From Syngnathus acus (Eukaryota > Chordata > Actinopteri > Syngnathiformes > Syngnathidae), in contig NC_051099.1 in the NCBI RefSeq assembly GCF_901709675.1, forward strand, positions 8,244,001 through 8,308,000: a stretch of 64,000 nucleotides of DNA. Direction: 5' to 3'. Below are positions 1 to 13,900 of the stretch, one piece after another. Within the stretch, counting starts at the first letter, position 1. Each line of letters opens with the position of its first letter. A program made the position numbers and the translations under genes. The notes under the pieces were generated by a model. It saw only the letters and a list, made by a program, of their open reading frames with translations. It was not told where the DNA came from and searched no databases.

Positions 1-1623
1 GGATAGGTCCCGACAGTAGCCTAACGGAAAATCTGAGTTTGAATGAGAAAAAATGCGGTACTTGTGGACTGCAATGAGAGAATATTGCTTGCTCAAGTTT
101 GGGTAACATTCCATCACCACAAATTATTGATGTTTTGATGGCTCCACTGCTTTCCTTGAGTTTGTACTCATGGCTTTACAAAATGGAATTGTACTGTGCC
201 TTTTCAGCCCTGGAAGAGCTACAAAGAGTTCACTTTAATTCCAATAAATTATCTCTTTGAGGTGCATCAGTGTAGGTTGTAGCTTGAAGGACAGAAATTG
301 CATTCTTCTGCACCCCTACTTCCGACAAGTAAACAAGCTAAATGCACCAACCGACTGAAAAAACGGATGCAAAAAGGTTCAGTAATAACATGAACCTTCG
401 GTTTACCTTCAGACAAACTAATATGGCAGCAACGGATATTAGATTGCATTTCCGAGGTACACATTCATCTCCTAAAAGGAATTACATCACATTACAGATA
501 TACAAGAGCTTGCAAAGAATGACGGAGAGGCTTGCTGAGATTACTCTCCTTTAAAATGAGACGTGTACTGATCCCATCTGTAAATGAATGAATCAAAATG
601 GGTCACATTCCGACAAAGACACAATTAACCAACTTTCAAAGTAGAGTGCAACTGCCAAAGTTGAACACAATGACAAATGACAATAGTGTAAAAAAGTCAT
701 ATCATTGGTGAGGATTAAGTGTAACAATAAGTGTTACTACCTTAAAATAATTTAACAGACTCCAGCTATTAATTAATAACAAGCATCACAGCTAGCTGGC
801 AAGCAAATGTTGTCTGTTTGTGTCACGTCACACATGATGTCAGTAATGATAGTGTGCTTGTATTTGATTGGATGCCTTTGTTGCCCAGCAACCATTAACC
901 AGACCAACGTTTGCAGAGATTCAACAAGAACTACTTATGTACTATTTTCCTAAAGGTCCTTTGAATCATACTCTTGTTTACGTCATGAATACAATAATGG
1001 TCATGACGCGTTCACATATTCAAACGGAATGCTTCAACATTTTGGTCACCTGAGCTACTTGATCAAATAAATAACGCTATTGAATGATGACAGACAGAAT
1101 GTAATGTTTCCTTGTGAAGACAGTCCATAATAGTCATATGCAGGATGCTGAATGTTGCAACATATCCATCAAGGACAAAACAAAGTAGGCGAAGGCATAC
1201 CTCGCTATTGTTACAGTACAAAGTGAACCATCTGATGTACGGCTCGCTCTCTGTTGTACACTCACAGTGACAACATCTTTGATGATGCCAGCGTTTGATA
1301 GAACCCGTTAATGAAAAAGTTAATGAGACGTAATGACTTCTCAGTTCCTGCACGTGATGGCAAACATTAAAGCCTGTGTGTGAGAAAACTGCGCAGCCAA
1401 AAAGACCCCGATGCTAATTAATTTGGCTCTCGAGGACAGGACCCAAATGATCATTTCTTCCATCTGCAATTGGATGTACAAATTGGTATACATTGATTTA
1501 CAGTCAAATTCAATCGGGACTGGATTTAGATTGGATGTTTGAAGTTATCAATAAGGAAGATGTGACAGTGATGTGACACCATTGACTTCTAACGGAGTTT
1601 TGTGCTTTCTTCTGGCCCTCAAG
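1..1623. other. robo2: Sequence upstream of the robo2 Ig1 exon
   Basis: No signal-peptide exon, promoter or repeat could be recognised. In vertebrate Robo genes the Ig1 exon follows a separate signal-peptide exon, and the first base of the split glycine codon here comes from an earlier exon. This stretch is therefore inferred to be the 3' end of an upstream intron. The short ORFs in it look like chance. Confidence 0.6.
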
Positions 1624-1950
1624 GGTCTCGTCTTCGCCAGGAAGACGCCCCTCCCCGCATCGTGGAGCACCCCTCTGACCTGATTGTGTCCAAGGGGGAA
1701 CCAGCCACTCTCAACTGCAAGGCAGAGGGCCGCCCAACCCCTACGGTGGAATGGTACAAGGACGGGGAGCCCGTCGAGACGGACCGCGACAACCCTCGCT
1801 CGCACCGCATGCTGCTGCCCAGGGGGTCCCTCTTCTTCCTACGCATTGTCCACGGGCGGAGGAGCAAGCCGGACGACGGCAGCTACGTGTGCGTTGCCCG
1901 CAACTATCTGGGGGAGGCTGTGAGCCGAAACGCATCTCTAGAAGTCGCGC
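1624..1950 (+). CDS. robo2: robo2 exon: Ig1 domain
   Basis: The acceptor CTCAAG precedes and GTAAGT follows; the exon is 327 bp with both introns in phase 1. It encodes SRLRQED then the complete Ig1, with cysteines in LNCKAEG and YVCVARN, ending NASLEVA. Ig1 is the main Slit-binding domain of the family, and this stretch is nearly identical to vertebrate ROBO2. Confidence 0.96.
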
Positions 1951-4900
1951 GTAAGTCTGAGATTTCCTCTTACGCTTCTGGACTAGTGATGACCTGGCTA
2001 ACACAGCGTGACAAGAGTGCAACATGAAAATAAATGACAGTATAATAGAATCATGCAACTTGAGGATGTGTTGGCACTCTGATCTAAAGAGGTAGATTTC
2101 ACACTAAATTAAGCATAACATTTTGTGGCTTTGGGATCCATAGATTCCATCTGTCATAATATGTGCAATGTCACCTATTCACTGAACCTACAAGTGAGTG
2201 AGTGCATGTGAATGTGTGCTCAGCATGCGTGTGCATATGTGTTTGTGTGTGTGAATATGCTTTCACCCTGCAAGTGAGACCTGTTTGGATGACCTGTTTG
2301 AGTAATGTATGGGCAAAGCTGTGAATTGCTCCAGGGGAGGAGAGAGAGAAAAAGGAGCCTAGATTTTAACCCGGCAAACTCCCTTTCACTATTTGGATTT
2401 GGAAAGATGCATCGTGCTCGCAGCCAGCACTCTCCCTGTGTGGGAGAGGGGCTTGGGGCTATTCACATTTCCATTATGTGCTAAACTGAGCTGATTTCTT
2501 GCCATGAACAAGATGCACTCACGCTCAGATGCGCACACACTAACACCACAGATACTTGCTTGCACACATGAACACCCACACTTATTTCTCCTGCTCTCAA
2601 TTTCTCATCTCACAGTGAAATGAAATAGGTGGGAGCGGGAAATTCCACTCAACCAGCATTGTCCTGACTGAGAATGTGATTTAACCACACTGCCGGTGAC
2701 TGCTGATGAATCCAGGCTGCTCAGTCAGCTGGGTTTCAACTTACTGCCACCCATAACAGGTCACGGTAGAAAACGGTGAGACCTATTGTGCATCAATCAA
2801 ATGCAGTGTGTTCGCCAACCAGCCACAAAAACAATTGAGCAAAATCCTGCATCAAAAAAGGATGAACGATTGAATTGTGCTCCTGCTAAGATGAAGTCAT
2901 ACAGCTGGTTTTTTCACTGAGTTTATATTACATGACTGGAATATTGCTGGAAAAACCTTTTTATTTTTCTCTACACAAGTCCAACCTTTATGTTGTCATG
3001 ACTTTTAGTTGGGGCACACACACACGCACACACACACACATGCACACGCACTCATGCACAGACATGCACTCACACACATTCACACACATGCACACATGCA
3101 TACATACACACACACATACACACATGCACACAACTGAGAAAATGATTTTTAGTATAAGCAAAATTATCTGGCAACAGAACAAGAAAGATTTACTTGATGT
3201 ACTTGACAAGATTTTGAAAAACAAGAAAATGATACTAGGCCCATATGTACAGCATTCTACAAACAAATTTGTAATTTCAAACTTACTAATTTCAACCCTA
3301 AGTAAAATATTTAAAATCTTAAAATAAAGGAAATCAACATGAAACCACATTTTAGGTTCTTTGTTGTTGGACAGTCATCTTGTTTGAAGCTTCATAGTAA
3401 TTGAAATTTGCTTTTAATACTCATTAACAAGACTATAAGATCAAATAATATAATCAAGTAATAAGTATCTTGAAACAAGCAGAATGATCTTGCCTGACAA
3501 TTTTATTTCAAGTAAAAATAACAACACAGCAAAATAAGCTTTTAGCTTGAATTTAAGAAATCATATCTTACTTAAGAGTTCCCTTTTTACAGTGTATATG
3601 TGAGTCTAGCATGCAGTAAATGATGTTTTTGTACTCAACAGTGCATCCTTTTCATATGGCAATATGGAATGGCACTTGAAGAAAATGGATAATCTTCCAA
3701 AGAAAGAAGCCAGAGAATCAGGATTTTACTCCTCTGATCCCTTTCAATGAATAGAAGCCAACTCTAGGCACGACTGCTATGTAATGGCTGAGACATTTTG
3801 TGGAGATTTCCTGGTTCTGCTCTAAAGCTAATTCACATTTGAAATTCAAAATATCAGTTAATCACCACATACCGTGCCTTGTCTGCCTACACAAGCTTCC
3901 AGTATTTTGCATGTTAGTTTTAGACTGTAAAGGGGCTTTCAGTATTGGATGAAATTTACAGGATGTAAATCCAAATCATGTTTGTTTTAACACAATCTGG
4001 AATTATGTAGCATATCCTAATGAATCATTTATGAGGCTTGGCTAACGTGTGTTAATGAATACATTTATAGTGTTAGGTTTATTTTCCCAAGAACATATTG
4101 TGAGAAGAAGTGGAGTGAAACCTTTTTCTCCCGCATGACAGATAAAGGCCTGAGTGCCCACATCCCCAGTGGACATTAATTTTCAAGCATCTGCTGATGA
4201 CTATGTGGGAATTTAATTGTCATCTTTCATCAGGACGGATATGAGTGGATGGTAAAGCCCGTCAGTTTTGTTGCCGTAGTTTTAATAGATGTGTGTCAAC
4301 ACCTAGACATTGGAGGCTGCAGTACAATGTGAGAAATAAAAGTTGTATTCCAGGCATCATCTATTTTACGCGCTAAGGCTTGTCATAAATGACCTTGACC
4401 TCTGCTTGTGTTGCGTCTTTCCTGCCGCGTCTCATTCTCTTGCTATGATTCCTTGTCACTGCGTTCTCTTCAGCGTTGAGCATTCCTTTGAGTCGTTCAG
4501 TGCCGCGGACTGTGCAGTAAACAACATTAGCCTAATTGGCATAATCTGAGAGTCAACGCCATGCTTTCCCCAGGCATGAAATGGTGTTCGCGCACAAAAC
4601 GCCTCGCATGGATGGAATCATTTAGGCCCACCTCCGTGCAGTATTTGTGCTTTAGAGCTGGCACACACCATGTGGGCGGTGGATTACAAAGTATTTCTGT
4701 TTGGTCTAGATTCCAATAGTCAAGCCAGACTTCAAGGCGGATGGGGATTGCAAACATAAGATTGTGGTCAATCCATGAAAGACCGTTTTGGTGGCTATCT
4801 GAAATTTTATACGCTACTTTAAAGTTCAGAAGGGCTTGAGCTGGGAATTGGTCTTTGGTGTTTTGGAAGGTGGCACATTGCCCTTCATCAGGCATTTCAC

Positions 4901-7900
4901 TCATAGCTGTTGCAATAATCCAAAGTGTTCTGCCTGCCAGCTCTGTGTGTTTCTCGGCAGATTGTCAATGTTTTCTGTGAGTAGATATGTTGGCCACATT
5001 GCGCCATCTGTTGTCAGTCACAGACAGTCAGTCCTCTTGTGTACTTACAGTATCCACCAGACTTTATCATCCATCTTATAAACTCTTGGGATGGAAGTTT
5101 CGTCCAAAACGTTTGATGCAACTTTGTGATAAGAACTCATTGTAATGTTTGTGTTATTTATGAAGTTGAATCTAAACGGTATCGGAATTACTCACTTAAC
5201 AACAGCTGTGCTTTAAGCATTTTTTACTTCAGAACATTTGGAGTCGAGTGAACAGCAGACATAGCACCCCGAGAAACCTACTAAGCTCGCCACTCAGGAA
5301 AAGTTTTCCAACCATGCAAATATTAAGGCTGTGATGGTAAATATAATCATATAATCGTGTCTGCGCTCATGTAGGTGGCAAGATAGCTGTTGCCTGGGCA
5401 GTCAGGAAGGACTCAAACATTCTTTTTCTTTTCTTTCTGTTGGCTCAAGACTGTGATAAGGGGCTAGCATCTGGTGATAACTGGACCATGCGTACTCCTT
5501 GGAGGCCTGCACATTATGAGAAATGGTAAGTTAGCTGAGGGCTAGCATCTGTTGTTAACTGGACCATGCAAACACCTTGAAGAGCTGAGGTGTACTTTCT
5601 TACAGTTGGTTGGGGATGAAAGCATATGCCGGATATAAAGAAGCATACAAAATGTTTTGTTGCTTGTAGCCTTGTTTCAAGTGTTGGGTAAATTCATTAT
5701 GCAACACAAAAGGTAGCGATATATGTGCTTTTCATGTTTCTGCAGACAAAAGAAATCCCAGAAAATAATTTGGGTGTTTTTATTATATTTTGTGCAGCTT
5801 TTGCAACAGTATGAGACCTAGCAGGCTGTCAAACAGTGTAATGTACTGGTGACAGAGATAGAGCGATCCCTCTAGCACCAGAATTGTTTTTTTATTGTCT
5901 CAGCGTAACCATGCTGTCCATCTAAAAACACAACAACATTCACACGCAGAGGCACACGCAGGGACACACGCACACGGACTTAAGCTGAAAGTGAGCAGTA
6001 TCTACAGTACATAATGCCCGACCTTTCCATGCCCTTGCAGATTTGTTTACTTTTTTCCACATTTATGAGACAAAAGCCACAATTACAAACCCACTTGACA
6101 GACAGAGTCATTGATTAATTCAAAGCATAGTTCGCCAATTGCACGCAACAAGGTCGGATCATGGATCAATAAGCGAGGCAGTCTAGACGAACCAAGCTTT
6201 TTCAGCAAAACACCCCTTTGCCCCCGGACTCGTTGCAAACTGGGGCTTGAGTGTCAGGGGCTGCATCCTATTTTCTCCAACTCCCACCTAAAATGTTTTT
6301 GTCTGAAATAGCTGCCTTGTTAGCCGTGCCATCAATTGTTCTTCAAATGCACTGACAACCCATTAAATAAACGACACATCATCCCAAGTTTTCTTAGCAA
6401 ACGGAAACTTTTTTTCAGAATTGCTGATCTGTACAATCAGTTTACAAGGCGACTTTTTTAAAGAAATTAATATTCTATACTGCTGACTACAAACATGATG
6501 CCATACATTTTACATTACTAGGTGTAATTAAACGATGTAATATCCTAACATTATATTTTGAAATATGACTACATATCCCATTTTAGATGACTTGGCAGCG
6601 CCTTAAACTACTCCATTAGAACAACTCGGTGAGCCTTCATACGATACTGCGACGGCAATAAATCATTGCTGCCGTCATTGCTGGAAAACGTGTGGCACTC
6701 TGTTGCCAGGGACTTGAATCAAGTTATGTTTTATCCTGATTATGTATTCGGTTATTAAAATATAAAGATGTTCAATGGGGATGATGTTAAAGATGTAAAA
6801 TGACTTTGGGAATATTAAAACCCGTGTTTGTCTGCTGGGAGGCAGGACACGGAGCACTCATGTCAACTTGCTTGGATCACGTCACTGGCTAAAAAGCCAC
6901 GCAATGAAGGGGAGTTTGCCAAAAGAGAGCTAGAGAGTTTTATATTAAATGGGAACAATGAGTAATATGGTTGATGGGCTCAGTCATGGAGCGGTTTATA
7001 CTCCAGGTACCTCAGGAATGTCTTTAGGAACGTAAATGACTGATCAGTCTGCCTTATTGGTAAAAGGAGCATCTTCAGCCAGTCAGAGGGTCTCCATAGT
7101 TCATTATTCATGTGCCCTATCCGACAACCAATATAATCTAGGCCAAAGCACTGTTAGTAGCGCTAAGTGTCCCATTCCAGACTTCCGCTTGTCCATTCAT
7201 TCATCCCAAATGTCTCAGTTTGCCTTTAAAAGGTCAACCCCCCATCCATTGCATCTTTTGATTCATAAGAAGTCAACATCAAACGTAACAGCATATGCAC
7301 CTCTGTGAGTGGACAACTATCGGGAACCTTTATTAATTCATGGAAACTAGTGAATGCAGCATCTTTCTTCAAAGGACATACACTAAAGCACCTGTTTTCT
7401 GGTGTGTTTTACCTGGATGCTTCATAAATGCATCCTTTATTCAAGACAAGAGTGACCTAGGTGGTCTTTTATAGCAGTGACTGTTCAGAGTGCTGCGGCT
7501 TAACAGCCCTTTATGCATCTTGGTGTTTGCGGCCATGCTATGCTTAATTCATTCTGGCTGTGGTGAACTAACGTGAGGTTGAAAACATTTCATACTTTTC
7601 CGCAATAACATGCCATGTAGTTGTATTTGTTGCACCCCCACCCCCTAAGTCTCTGAGGAAACTTTTTTTCCTATCAGCTATTTTTGTATCATGATTCCTC
7701 CTTTTACATTTTCATGGCTCTCTTTATACTCCAGGCACAGGCTTGGGAGCAAACCCTTAAAGAGTGTCAAGACCATTCATCGTATTTTAGCACTCATGCA
7801 CTTAAAGGGGGAGCTGCAGTGAGAACATGACACGAGTTGAAAAGCATCCTTACAAATGAGGAGCTGAAAAAATGGAAGACAAAATGGAACTGGTCAGTTG

Positions 7901-10900
7901 TAACTTCTAGCTTCTAGTCTTTTGAAAATAATTTCAACAAATTTTAAAGTTTACCAGTCTGAATTTTGTAGATTTTAGCTGCTCATAATCTCAGGTCTTC
8001 AGAATGTCCCCAAATGTTTAAAACCTGGCCATCGCCGAACTGTGTATTATTTTAAACGTTGTGCCTCAAAACTTTTAGTCTCAGACTGTATAGTCCATAG
8101 AGTGTCCTACATAACTTTTGATTGGCTTTAAGTTTCAGAGACCAAGACTAAGTGACGCCTCACTCCTTTTAATTGGCCATCTATAATGCTGCCAATGACC
8201 TTTTGAATGTCTATTGGGTTTGATCACTGACACGGACAAAAACTAGCCTAAGGGAGGAACTTTTATCTTAGTGGAGCAATTAACTCTTGTAGATCAATGT
8301 TAAAATTGTATTTGAGTTAATGAGCTGTTCGATGAGAGTACTATGGATTTATTGAAAATAGAAGAAGACAGAAAATGATTTTGAAATGTTGACAATGAAA
8401 GAGAATGTAACACCACTTGATAGCGCCACGGTGTTTTGCGTGTCGAGGATAGCACCCTGGTGTTTTGTGGGATAGCTTGGTGTCATGCTCCAGTAGTTAA
8501 TGTGCACTAGTTTATAGCTGCAGATGTTTTCCGCATTGGGGACCAGGACTGAGGAGTGACCAACACCGCTCAGCATGTGGAGGAATGGACCGTGTGCTGG
8601 AGAACAGATGTTTGCAGCCTCTGTGCGTTTGTCATTCGGGCTTTAATCTGGTCAGTGAAGGGCATCAAAGGCAATGTGCAGGGCTATTACATGCATGGGG
8701 ACCCCACGTCTGCCCAAAGCTCCCAAGTCTTAAATGTAATGCCAAACATACAGACAAATCAATAGTGACCGTACACATGCCGAGCAAAACCATCTACTTT
8801 GTAATTGGCTCAGATTTAGGCCACATGTTGTATTGTCAAACCTGTGGAGATTATGCTTTATGGTTAAATCTGCGGAGATTATGGAGCGGGAGGATATTAT
8901 GCCTCCATTTTCTCTGATTGCTTTCTTTGTGTCGTTTCCCCTGCATGTGAACATCCAGCTTGTTTCATCCCTTGCTTTCTCCCCTAATGGTGCACCTTGT
9001 TCTTTCTCAATTCCCATCTGTTGTTCTGTATCCCCAGCCCTTCCAACCCTGCTACTGTTCTCTTCTTCCCCACCTCCTCCTCCTCCCCTTCTTTCCACCT
9101 CTTCTCCTTAGGGCCTCTGGCTGTCTCCCCACAAGTGATGTTCTCCTGGCCAGATGATGCATGCATATCTCTTGTGTCTTCTTGACGCTAACTCACGTCG
9201 ACATTTGCACAGCATTGTGGGATTCTGCTCTCGGTCATATTTTGTGTAATGATGAAAATGATGATGGTGATGAGGAACTTGGGGCGGGGGGTGGGTTGAT
9301 GGTTATTTTTTGCCCTTGTCTTTTCTTCAATATCAGCCAATGCGCTCGGTGGAGAGGGAAGATAATGAGTGTTTGTGGAATGGTTAAGCTTTAACTCTGC
9401 ATGTGCTTATTTTGAGGCCCAATATAGTACATGCGGAGTACGTCATGCTTGTCAGGCAGCCATTTCAGTGTTGCTCAGTGTTGAACATTCGCTAATGACA
9501 AGAACTGTTCCTTACACCGGATTTGCCTCACAGGCCACCGCATTTAAAGTAACACCATGTGACAGGGGAGGGAAATTATCGTAAGGAGAATATTTTCTTT
9601 TCTTGTAAATGTGCAAACAAGGGGAAATTTGCTCCCAGTAAAAACCAAGTGAGAATAAACACATTCCGGGAGAGACGCGGGGGCTATGATTATTTGACTA
9701 ACGCTGGAAAGAGAGCACGAGTGGGGTTACGCCTGCCTTTTTGCCCTCCAGCGGTGTCTCCTCGATGTGTGTGTGCGGGTGCGGTTAAAGTGCGGGTGGT
9801 AGCGTGCATAATTCAAGCATCTCTCTGTATGCAAAGCTGTGTCAGTTGAATACGCCACCTATGGAAGAAAGATTTTTTTTCCCCCCCTGCAAACTTTGCT
9901 ACACCCTAATTAATCTGCTTAAACCTGCAAGGCCCGTTTCCAGCACTCTTACACATCAGAAAAGCCAAGCAGCACTGAATCCAACCAGGATTTTCTCCAT
10001 GGATGCTGCCAGTGGAAAATCACCCAAGCCTCACAGCTGACAGCTTTCTGTCAGAATGCGGCAAGACGCATATAAAGTAGAGCCAAGCATAGACCTCATC
10101 ATTTCCCATGATAGATGTTGGGGGTTGTCACGAGGATCGTGAAGCCCCTGAAACTCAGGCTGTAGGGTTTATATTGCCTAAGTGCATCCCAGTGTTCACC
10201 GGGGAGGAGACACTTTGGTAGCCAACAGATGAAACAATTTACGGTCATCCGTGTTCCTTTGGTCTTGCCTTGGGCAATGACTGCGATCTGGTTCTCACAC
10301 AAATGTCATGGGTTACAGCCATGTTGTGTCACTTTCACTCTCAGAGCTGGAATTGTTGGAAACAAGTCTCCCGGGGATAGCTAATGGAGTGAATCGTAAA
10401 CTATGCAGTCGACTGCTTGTGGTTGCTGTTGTGGAGAACTCGGCAAGGATGATCTTGAATCGAGCAAAACCCACATGATTTTGATTCATACTTTGATTTT
10501 ACCATACCAACATTTTTACGTGTGTATACGTATATAGTATATATACATATATGTGTGTGTGTGTGTATTTTTTGGCTGGTTTTACATAAAGGATCTCTTT
10601 TCTTCAATTACATTCGGTGCATATGTGTCACAGATTCACAAAGTTCCAATTAATTTCAATCATTTTAAGATATCATTTCCCCCCGTCTGCATGCTTAATA
10701 TTTCCAAGCCCCCACAAAAACTGGGAAATCCTGTATGAGACGGGTTTACAATATAATAGCTATGGCTTAATCTAGGTAAGTGTGTTGTTCTCCCCCATTA
10801 AAATTCAATTTCAATAAAGCCTGAGCCATTTTCATTATGCCAGGACACCAAAGTGCCAACTTGCTGAATATTTGACTCCTCCTTTTTGCTTACTGAAGAT

Positions 10901-13900
10901 GACACCACAACGTATTCACAGCACATAGTAATTGAATTAATGTGACGTGTATTCAAAACACGTATGCCCAACTAAAGAGGTGGATTAAGCGGCACCAAAG
11001 AGAACTAATCTGTAGAAAAAATGTATTTCATGCTGTAAGTTTTCTGTGAGTGTGCTGGCCTCAGATAACCAGCTTCTGTGTTGACTCAGCTTCAAATTTG
11101 GTCCCTTGCAGTCACTCACACTGAATGATTTTCAACATCAAATGTGAATATTCTTCTTGTCTTGTTATGCACATTTTACTGAGTTATTTATAATTGCATC
11201 AAGTATTTATTGTATTTTTTATTACATGATTTGATGACTTATTTAATCCCTCCGTGAGATACACACCCAAAAAGAGAAATTATGTATATTCTTGTCTGGA
11301 TAGAAGGATCAAGGCGTATCAGTCATTGCTTGAGTTGTATACATCATTTAAGTTGCCAAACAGCTCGTTATTTTAGTGAATTTGAAGTAGAATGACAAAA
11401 ACAAATTACCGTATTTTCCGCCCTAAAAGGCGCACCGGGTTATAAGGCGCACCTTCAATGAACGGCCCATTTTAAAACTTTGTCCATATATAAGGCGCAC
11501 CGGATTATAAGGCGCATAAAATAGAAGCTATACTGCATCAAACTGAGGTTGACTAGGGTTGCGGTATGCATCCACTAGCCAATAACCAACGAGCCCTCTG
11601 TAAACAATCGCGTTTCTCAAACGATCTCCTATAAAATGATCAGAACTGACTAAAGTTCGATCTAACGCATTGGTACTACTTACCTATGTTTCCCTTCCAC
11701 ATCGATCCGTAGATTTACTCGAAACATTAACAGAGCAGCCTATTTTGACATGAAATAGCCTGGTACGTATAGCAGCTATCGCAATAGCATTAGCCATCCG
11801 CAAAGTCTCACGAGCCTCAGCTCGCAATCTCCCATGAGCCTCAGCAAAGTGTAAACAATCGCGTTTCTCAAACGATCTCCTATAAAATGATCGGAACTGA
11901 CTAAAGTTCGATCTAACGCATTGGTACTACTTACCTATGTTTCCCTTCCATATCGATCCGTAGATTTACTCGAAACATTAACAGAGCAGCCTATTTTGAC
12001 ATGAAATAGCCTGGTACGTATAGCAGCTATCGCAATAGCATTAGCCATCCGCAAAGTCTCACGAGCCTCAGCTCGCAATCTCCCATGAGCCTCAGCAAAG
12101 TGTAAACAATCGCGTTTCTCAAACAATCTCCTATAAAATGATCGGAACTGACTAAAGTTCGATCTAACGCATTGGTACTACTTACCTATGTTTCCCTTCC
12201 ATATCGGTCCGTAGCTTTACTCGAAACATTAACAGAGCAGCCTATTTTGACATGAAATAGCCTGGTACGTATAGCAGCTATCGCAATAGCATTAGCCATC
12301 CGCAAAGTCTCACGAGCCTCAGCTCGAAATCTCCCATGAGCCTCAGCGAAGTGTAAACAATCGCGTTTCTCAAACGATCTCCTATAAAATGATCGGAACT
12401 GACTAAAGTTCGATCTAACGCATTGGTACTACTTACCTATGTTTCCCTTCCATATCGATCCGTAGATTTACTCGAAACATTAACAGAGCAGCCTATTTTG
12501 ACATGAAATAGCCTGGTACGTATAGCAGCTATCGCAATAGCATTAGCCATCCGCAAAGTCTCACGAGCCTCAGCTCGCAATCTCCCATGAGCCTCAGCAA
12601 AGTGTAAACAATCGCGTTTCTCAAACGATCTCCTATAAAATGATCGGAACTGACTAAAGTTCGATCTAACGCATTGGTACTACTTACCTATGTTTCCCTT
12701 CCATATCGATCCGTAGGTTTACTCGAAACATTAACAGAGCAGCCTATTTTGACATGAAATAGCCTCGCGGGTACAACAGCTATTCGGTGACGCCCCCTGA
12801 CTACAGTTGCCGTAATGCTGGGAAGCGATGCGACCTTGTAATTTACTACTCGTACTAAAACGTACTGAAACATTTTGGCAGAGCACTGTGTACAACCAGT
12901 ATGGATCAACAAATTCATCAGTTGATCCATATATAAGGCGCACTGGCCTATAAGGCGCACTGTCGGCTTTTGAGAAAATTTTAGGTTTTTAGGTGCGCCT
13001 TTTAGGGCGGAAAATACGGTAACCTTTGAATGAAATTGGTCGGATATGTACTGATTTGACCAGACAGACATGACATTTAAACAGATGAGGGTTCCTGCTT
13101 ATATATTAAGAAATAAATCTCTGATCTTAAAGCTTTGTAAAATTATCACAATGATCTTATTTGATTTGAGTGACATTCAAAATAAATATGGTTCTTACAG
13201 TTTTGAAGAACATAGTACAGGCAATTGGTGCGCTGAGATATTCTGATTTCACATATAGGAGAGAAAATTACAGTAGTACAAGCTTTTCAATGTGGATTCC
13301 ACATACACTTGCAATCATGTACAAACATCTGCGTCCTCGCTAATTTGCAGGAAAGAGGCAGGCAATCACTGTAATGATATCTTAATCAGACTTACAAGGA
13401 CAAACGCGTGCACAAAATAATTCCAAAAACACCCTACTCTTTTTTTTTTTTTTTTGGTTCGATTAATCCTTGATTGGCAACTGTTCTGTGCAAACTCAAT
13501 CTGAGGCAACACGGAAATTGGTTTAGCATGCTTGGCCACGTTTGTTTCACTTACTATTGCCAGACAAGTTTCTCAAGTGTCAAATAGCTTACTTGCTGCA
13601 CCTTCCTGTCGGTCTTTGATTTGCCATCTTGGCAAGTGAATATTATGCTGACGTTAAATGCTTTAAGAGATGTTCCCACTCACTCCACTGTCTTGCTTTC
13701 CTAAATTTGCACTTGACGTCCAACACCCATTAGAACACTCCTGTCTTCATTCAAATAGGCTATTAGCAGTTCCTGAATGAAAACAAATGTAAGCACATGA
13801 TCAGAATGCAATGTGAACTTGGTAGCAACACATTTAGCGACACTTAATTAATCCTAATGGCTTCTGAAATAAGCCAGCCAAACAAATATCTTAACCATAA

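Noticed and set aside
2932-3350. 131- and 120-codon ORFs on both strands
   Set aside because: They are made of (CA)n translated as Thr/His or Cys/Val repeats.
4527-4904. 125-codon minus-strand ORF
   Set aside because: No signature of any family, no flanking splice logic, and a plus-strand ORF overlaps its end; likely chance.
8730-9166. Several overlapping ORFs on both strands
   Set aside because: They come from a CT-rich low-complexity tract and have no homologue I recognise.
11600-12765. CRISPR-like regular repeats
   Set aside because: The 251-bp units are contiguous with no spacers, in vertebrate DNA inside a transposon.
12688-13071. 127-codon minus-strand ORF
   Set aside because: It runs through the end of the MITE and its tandem unit and shows no transposase motifs.
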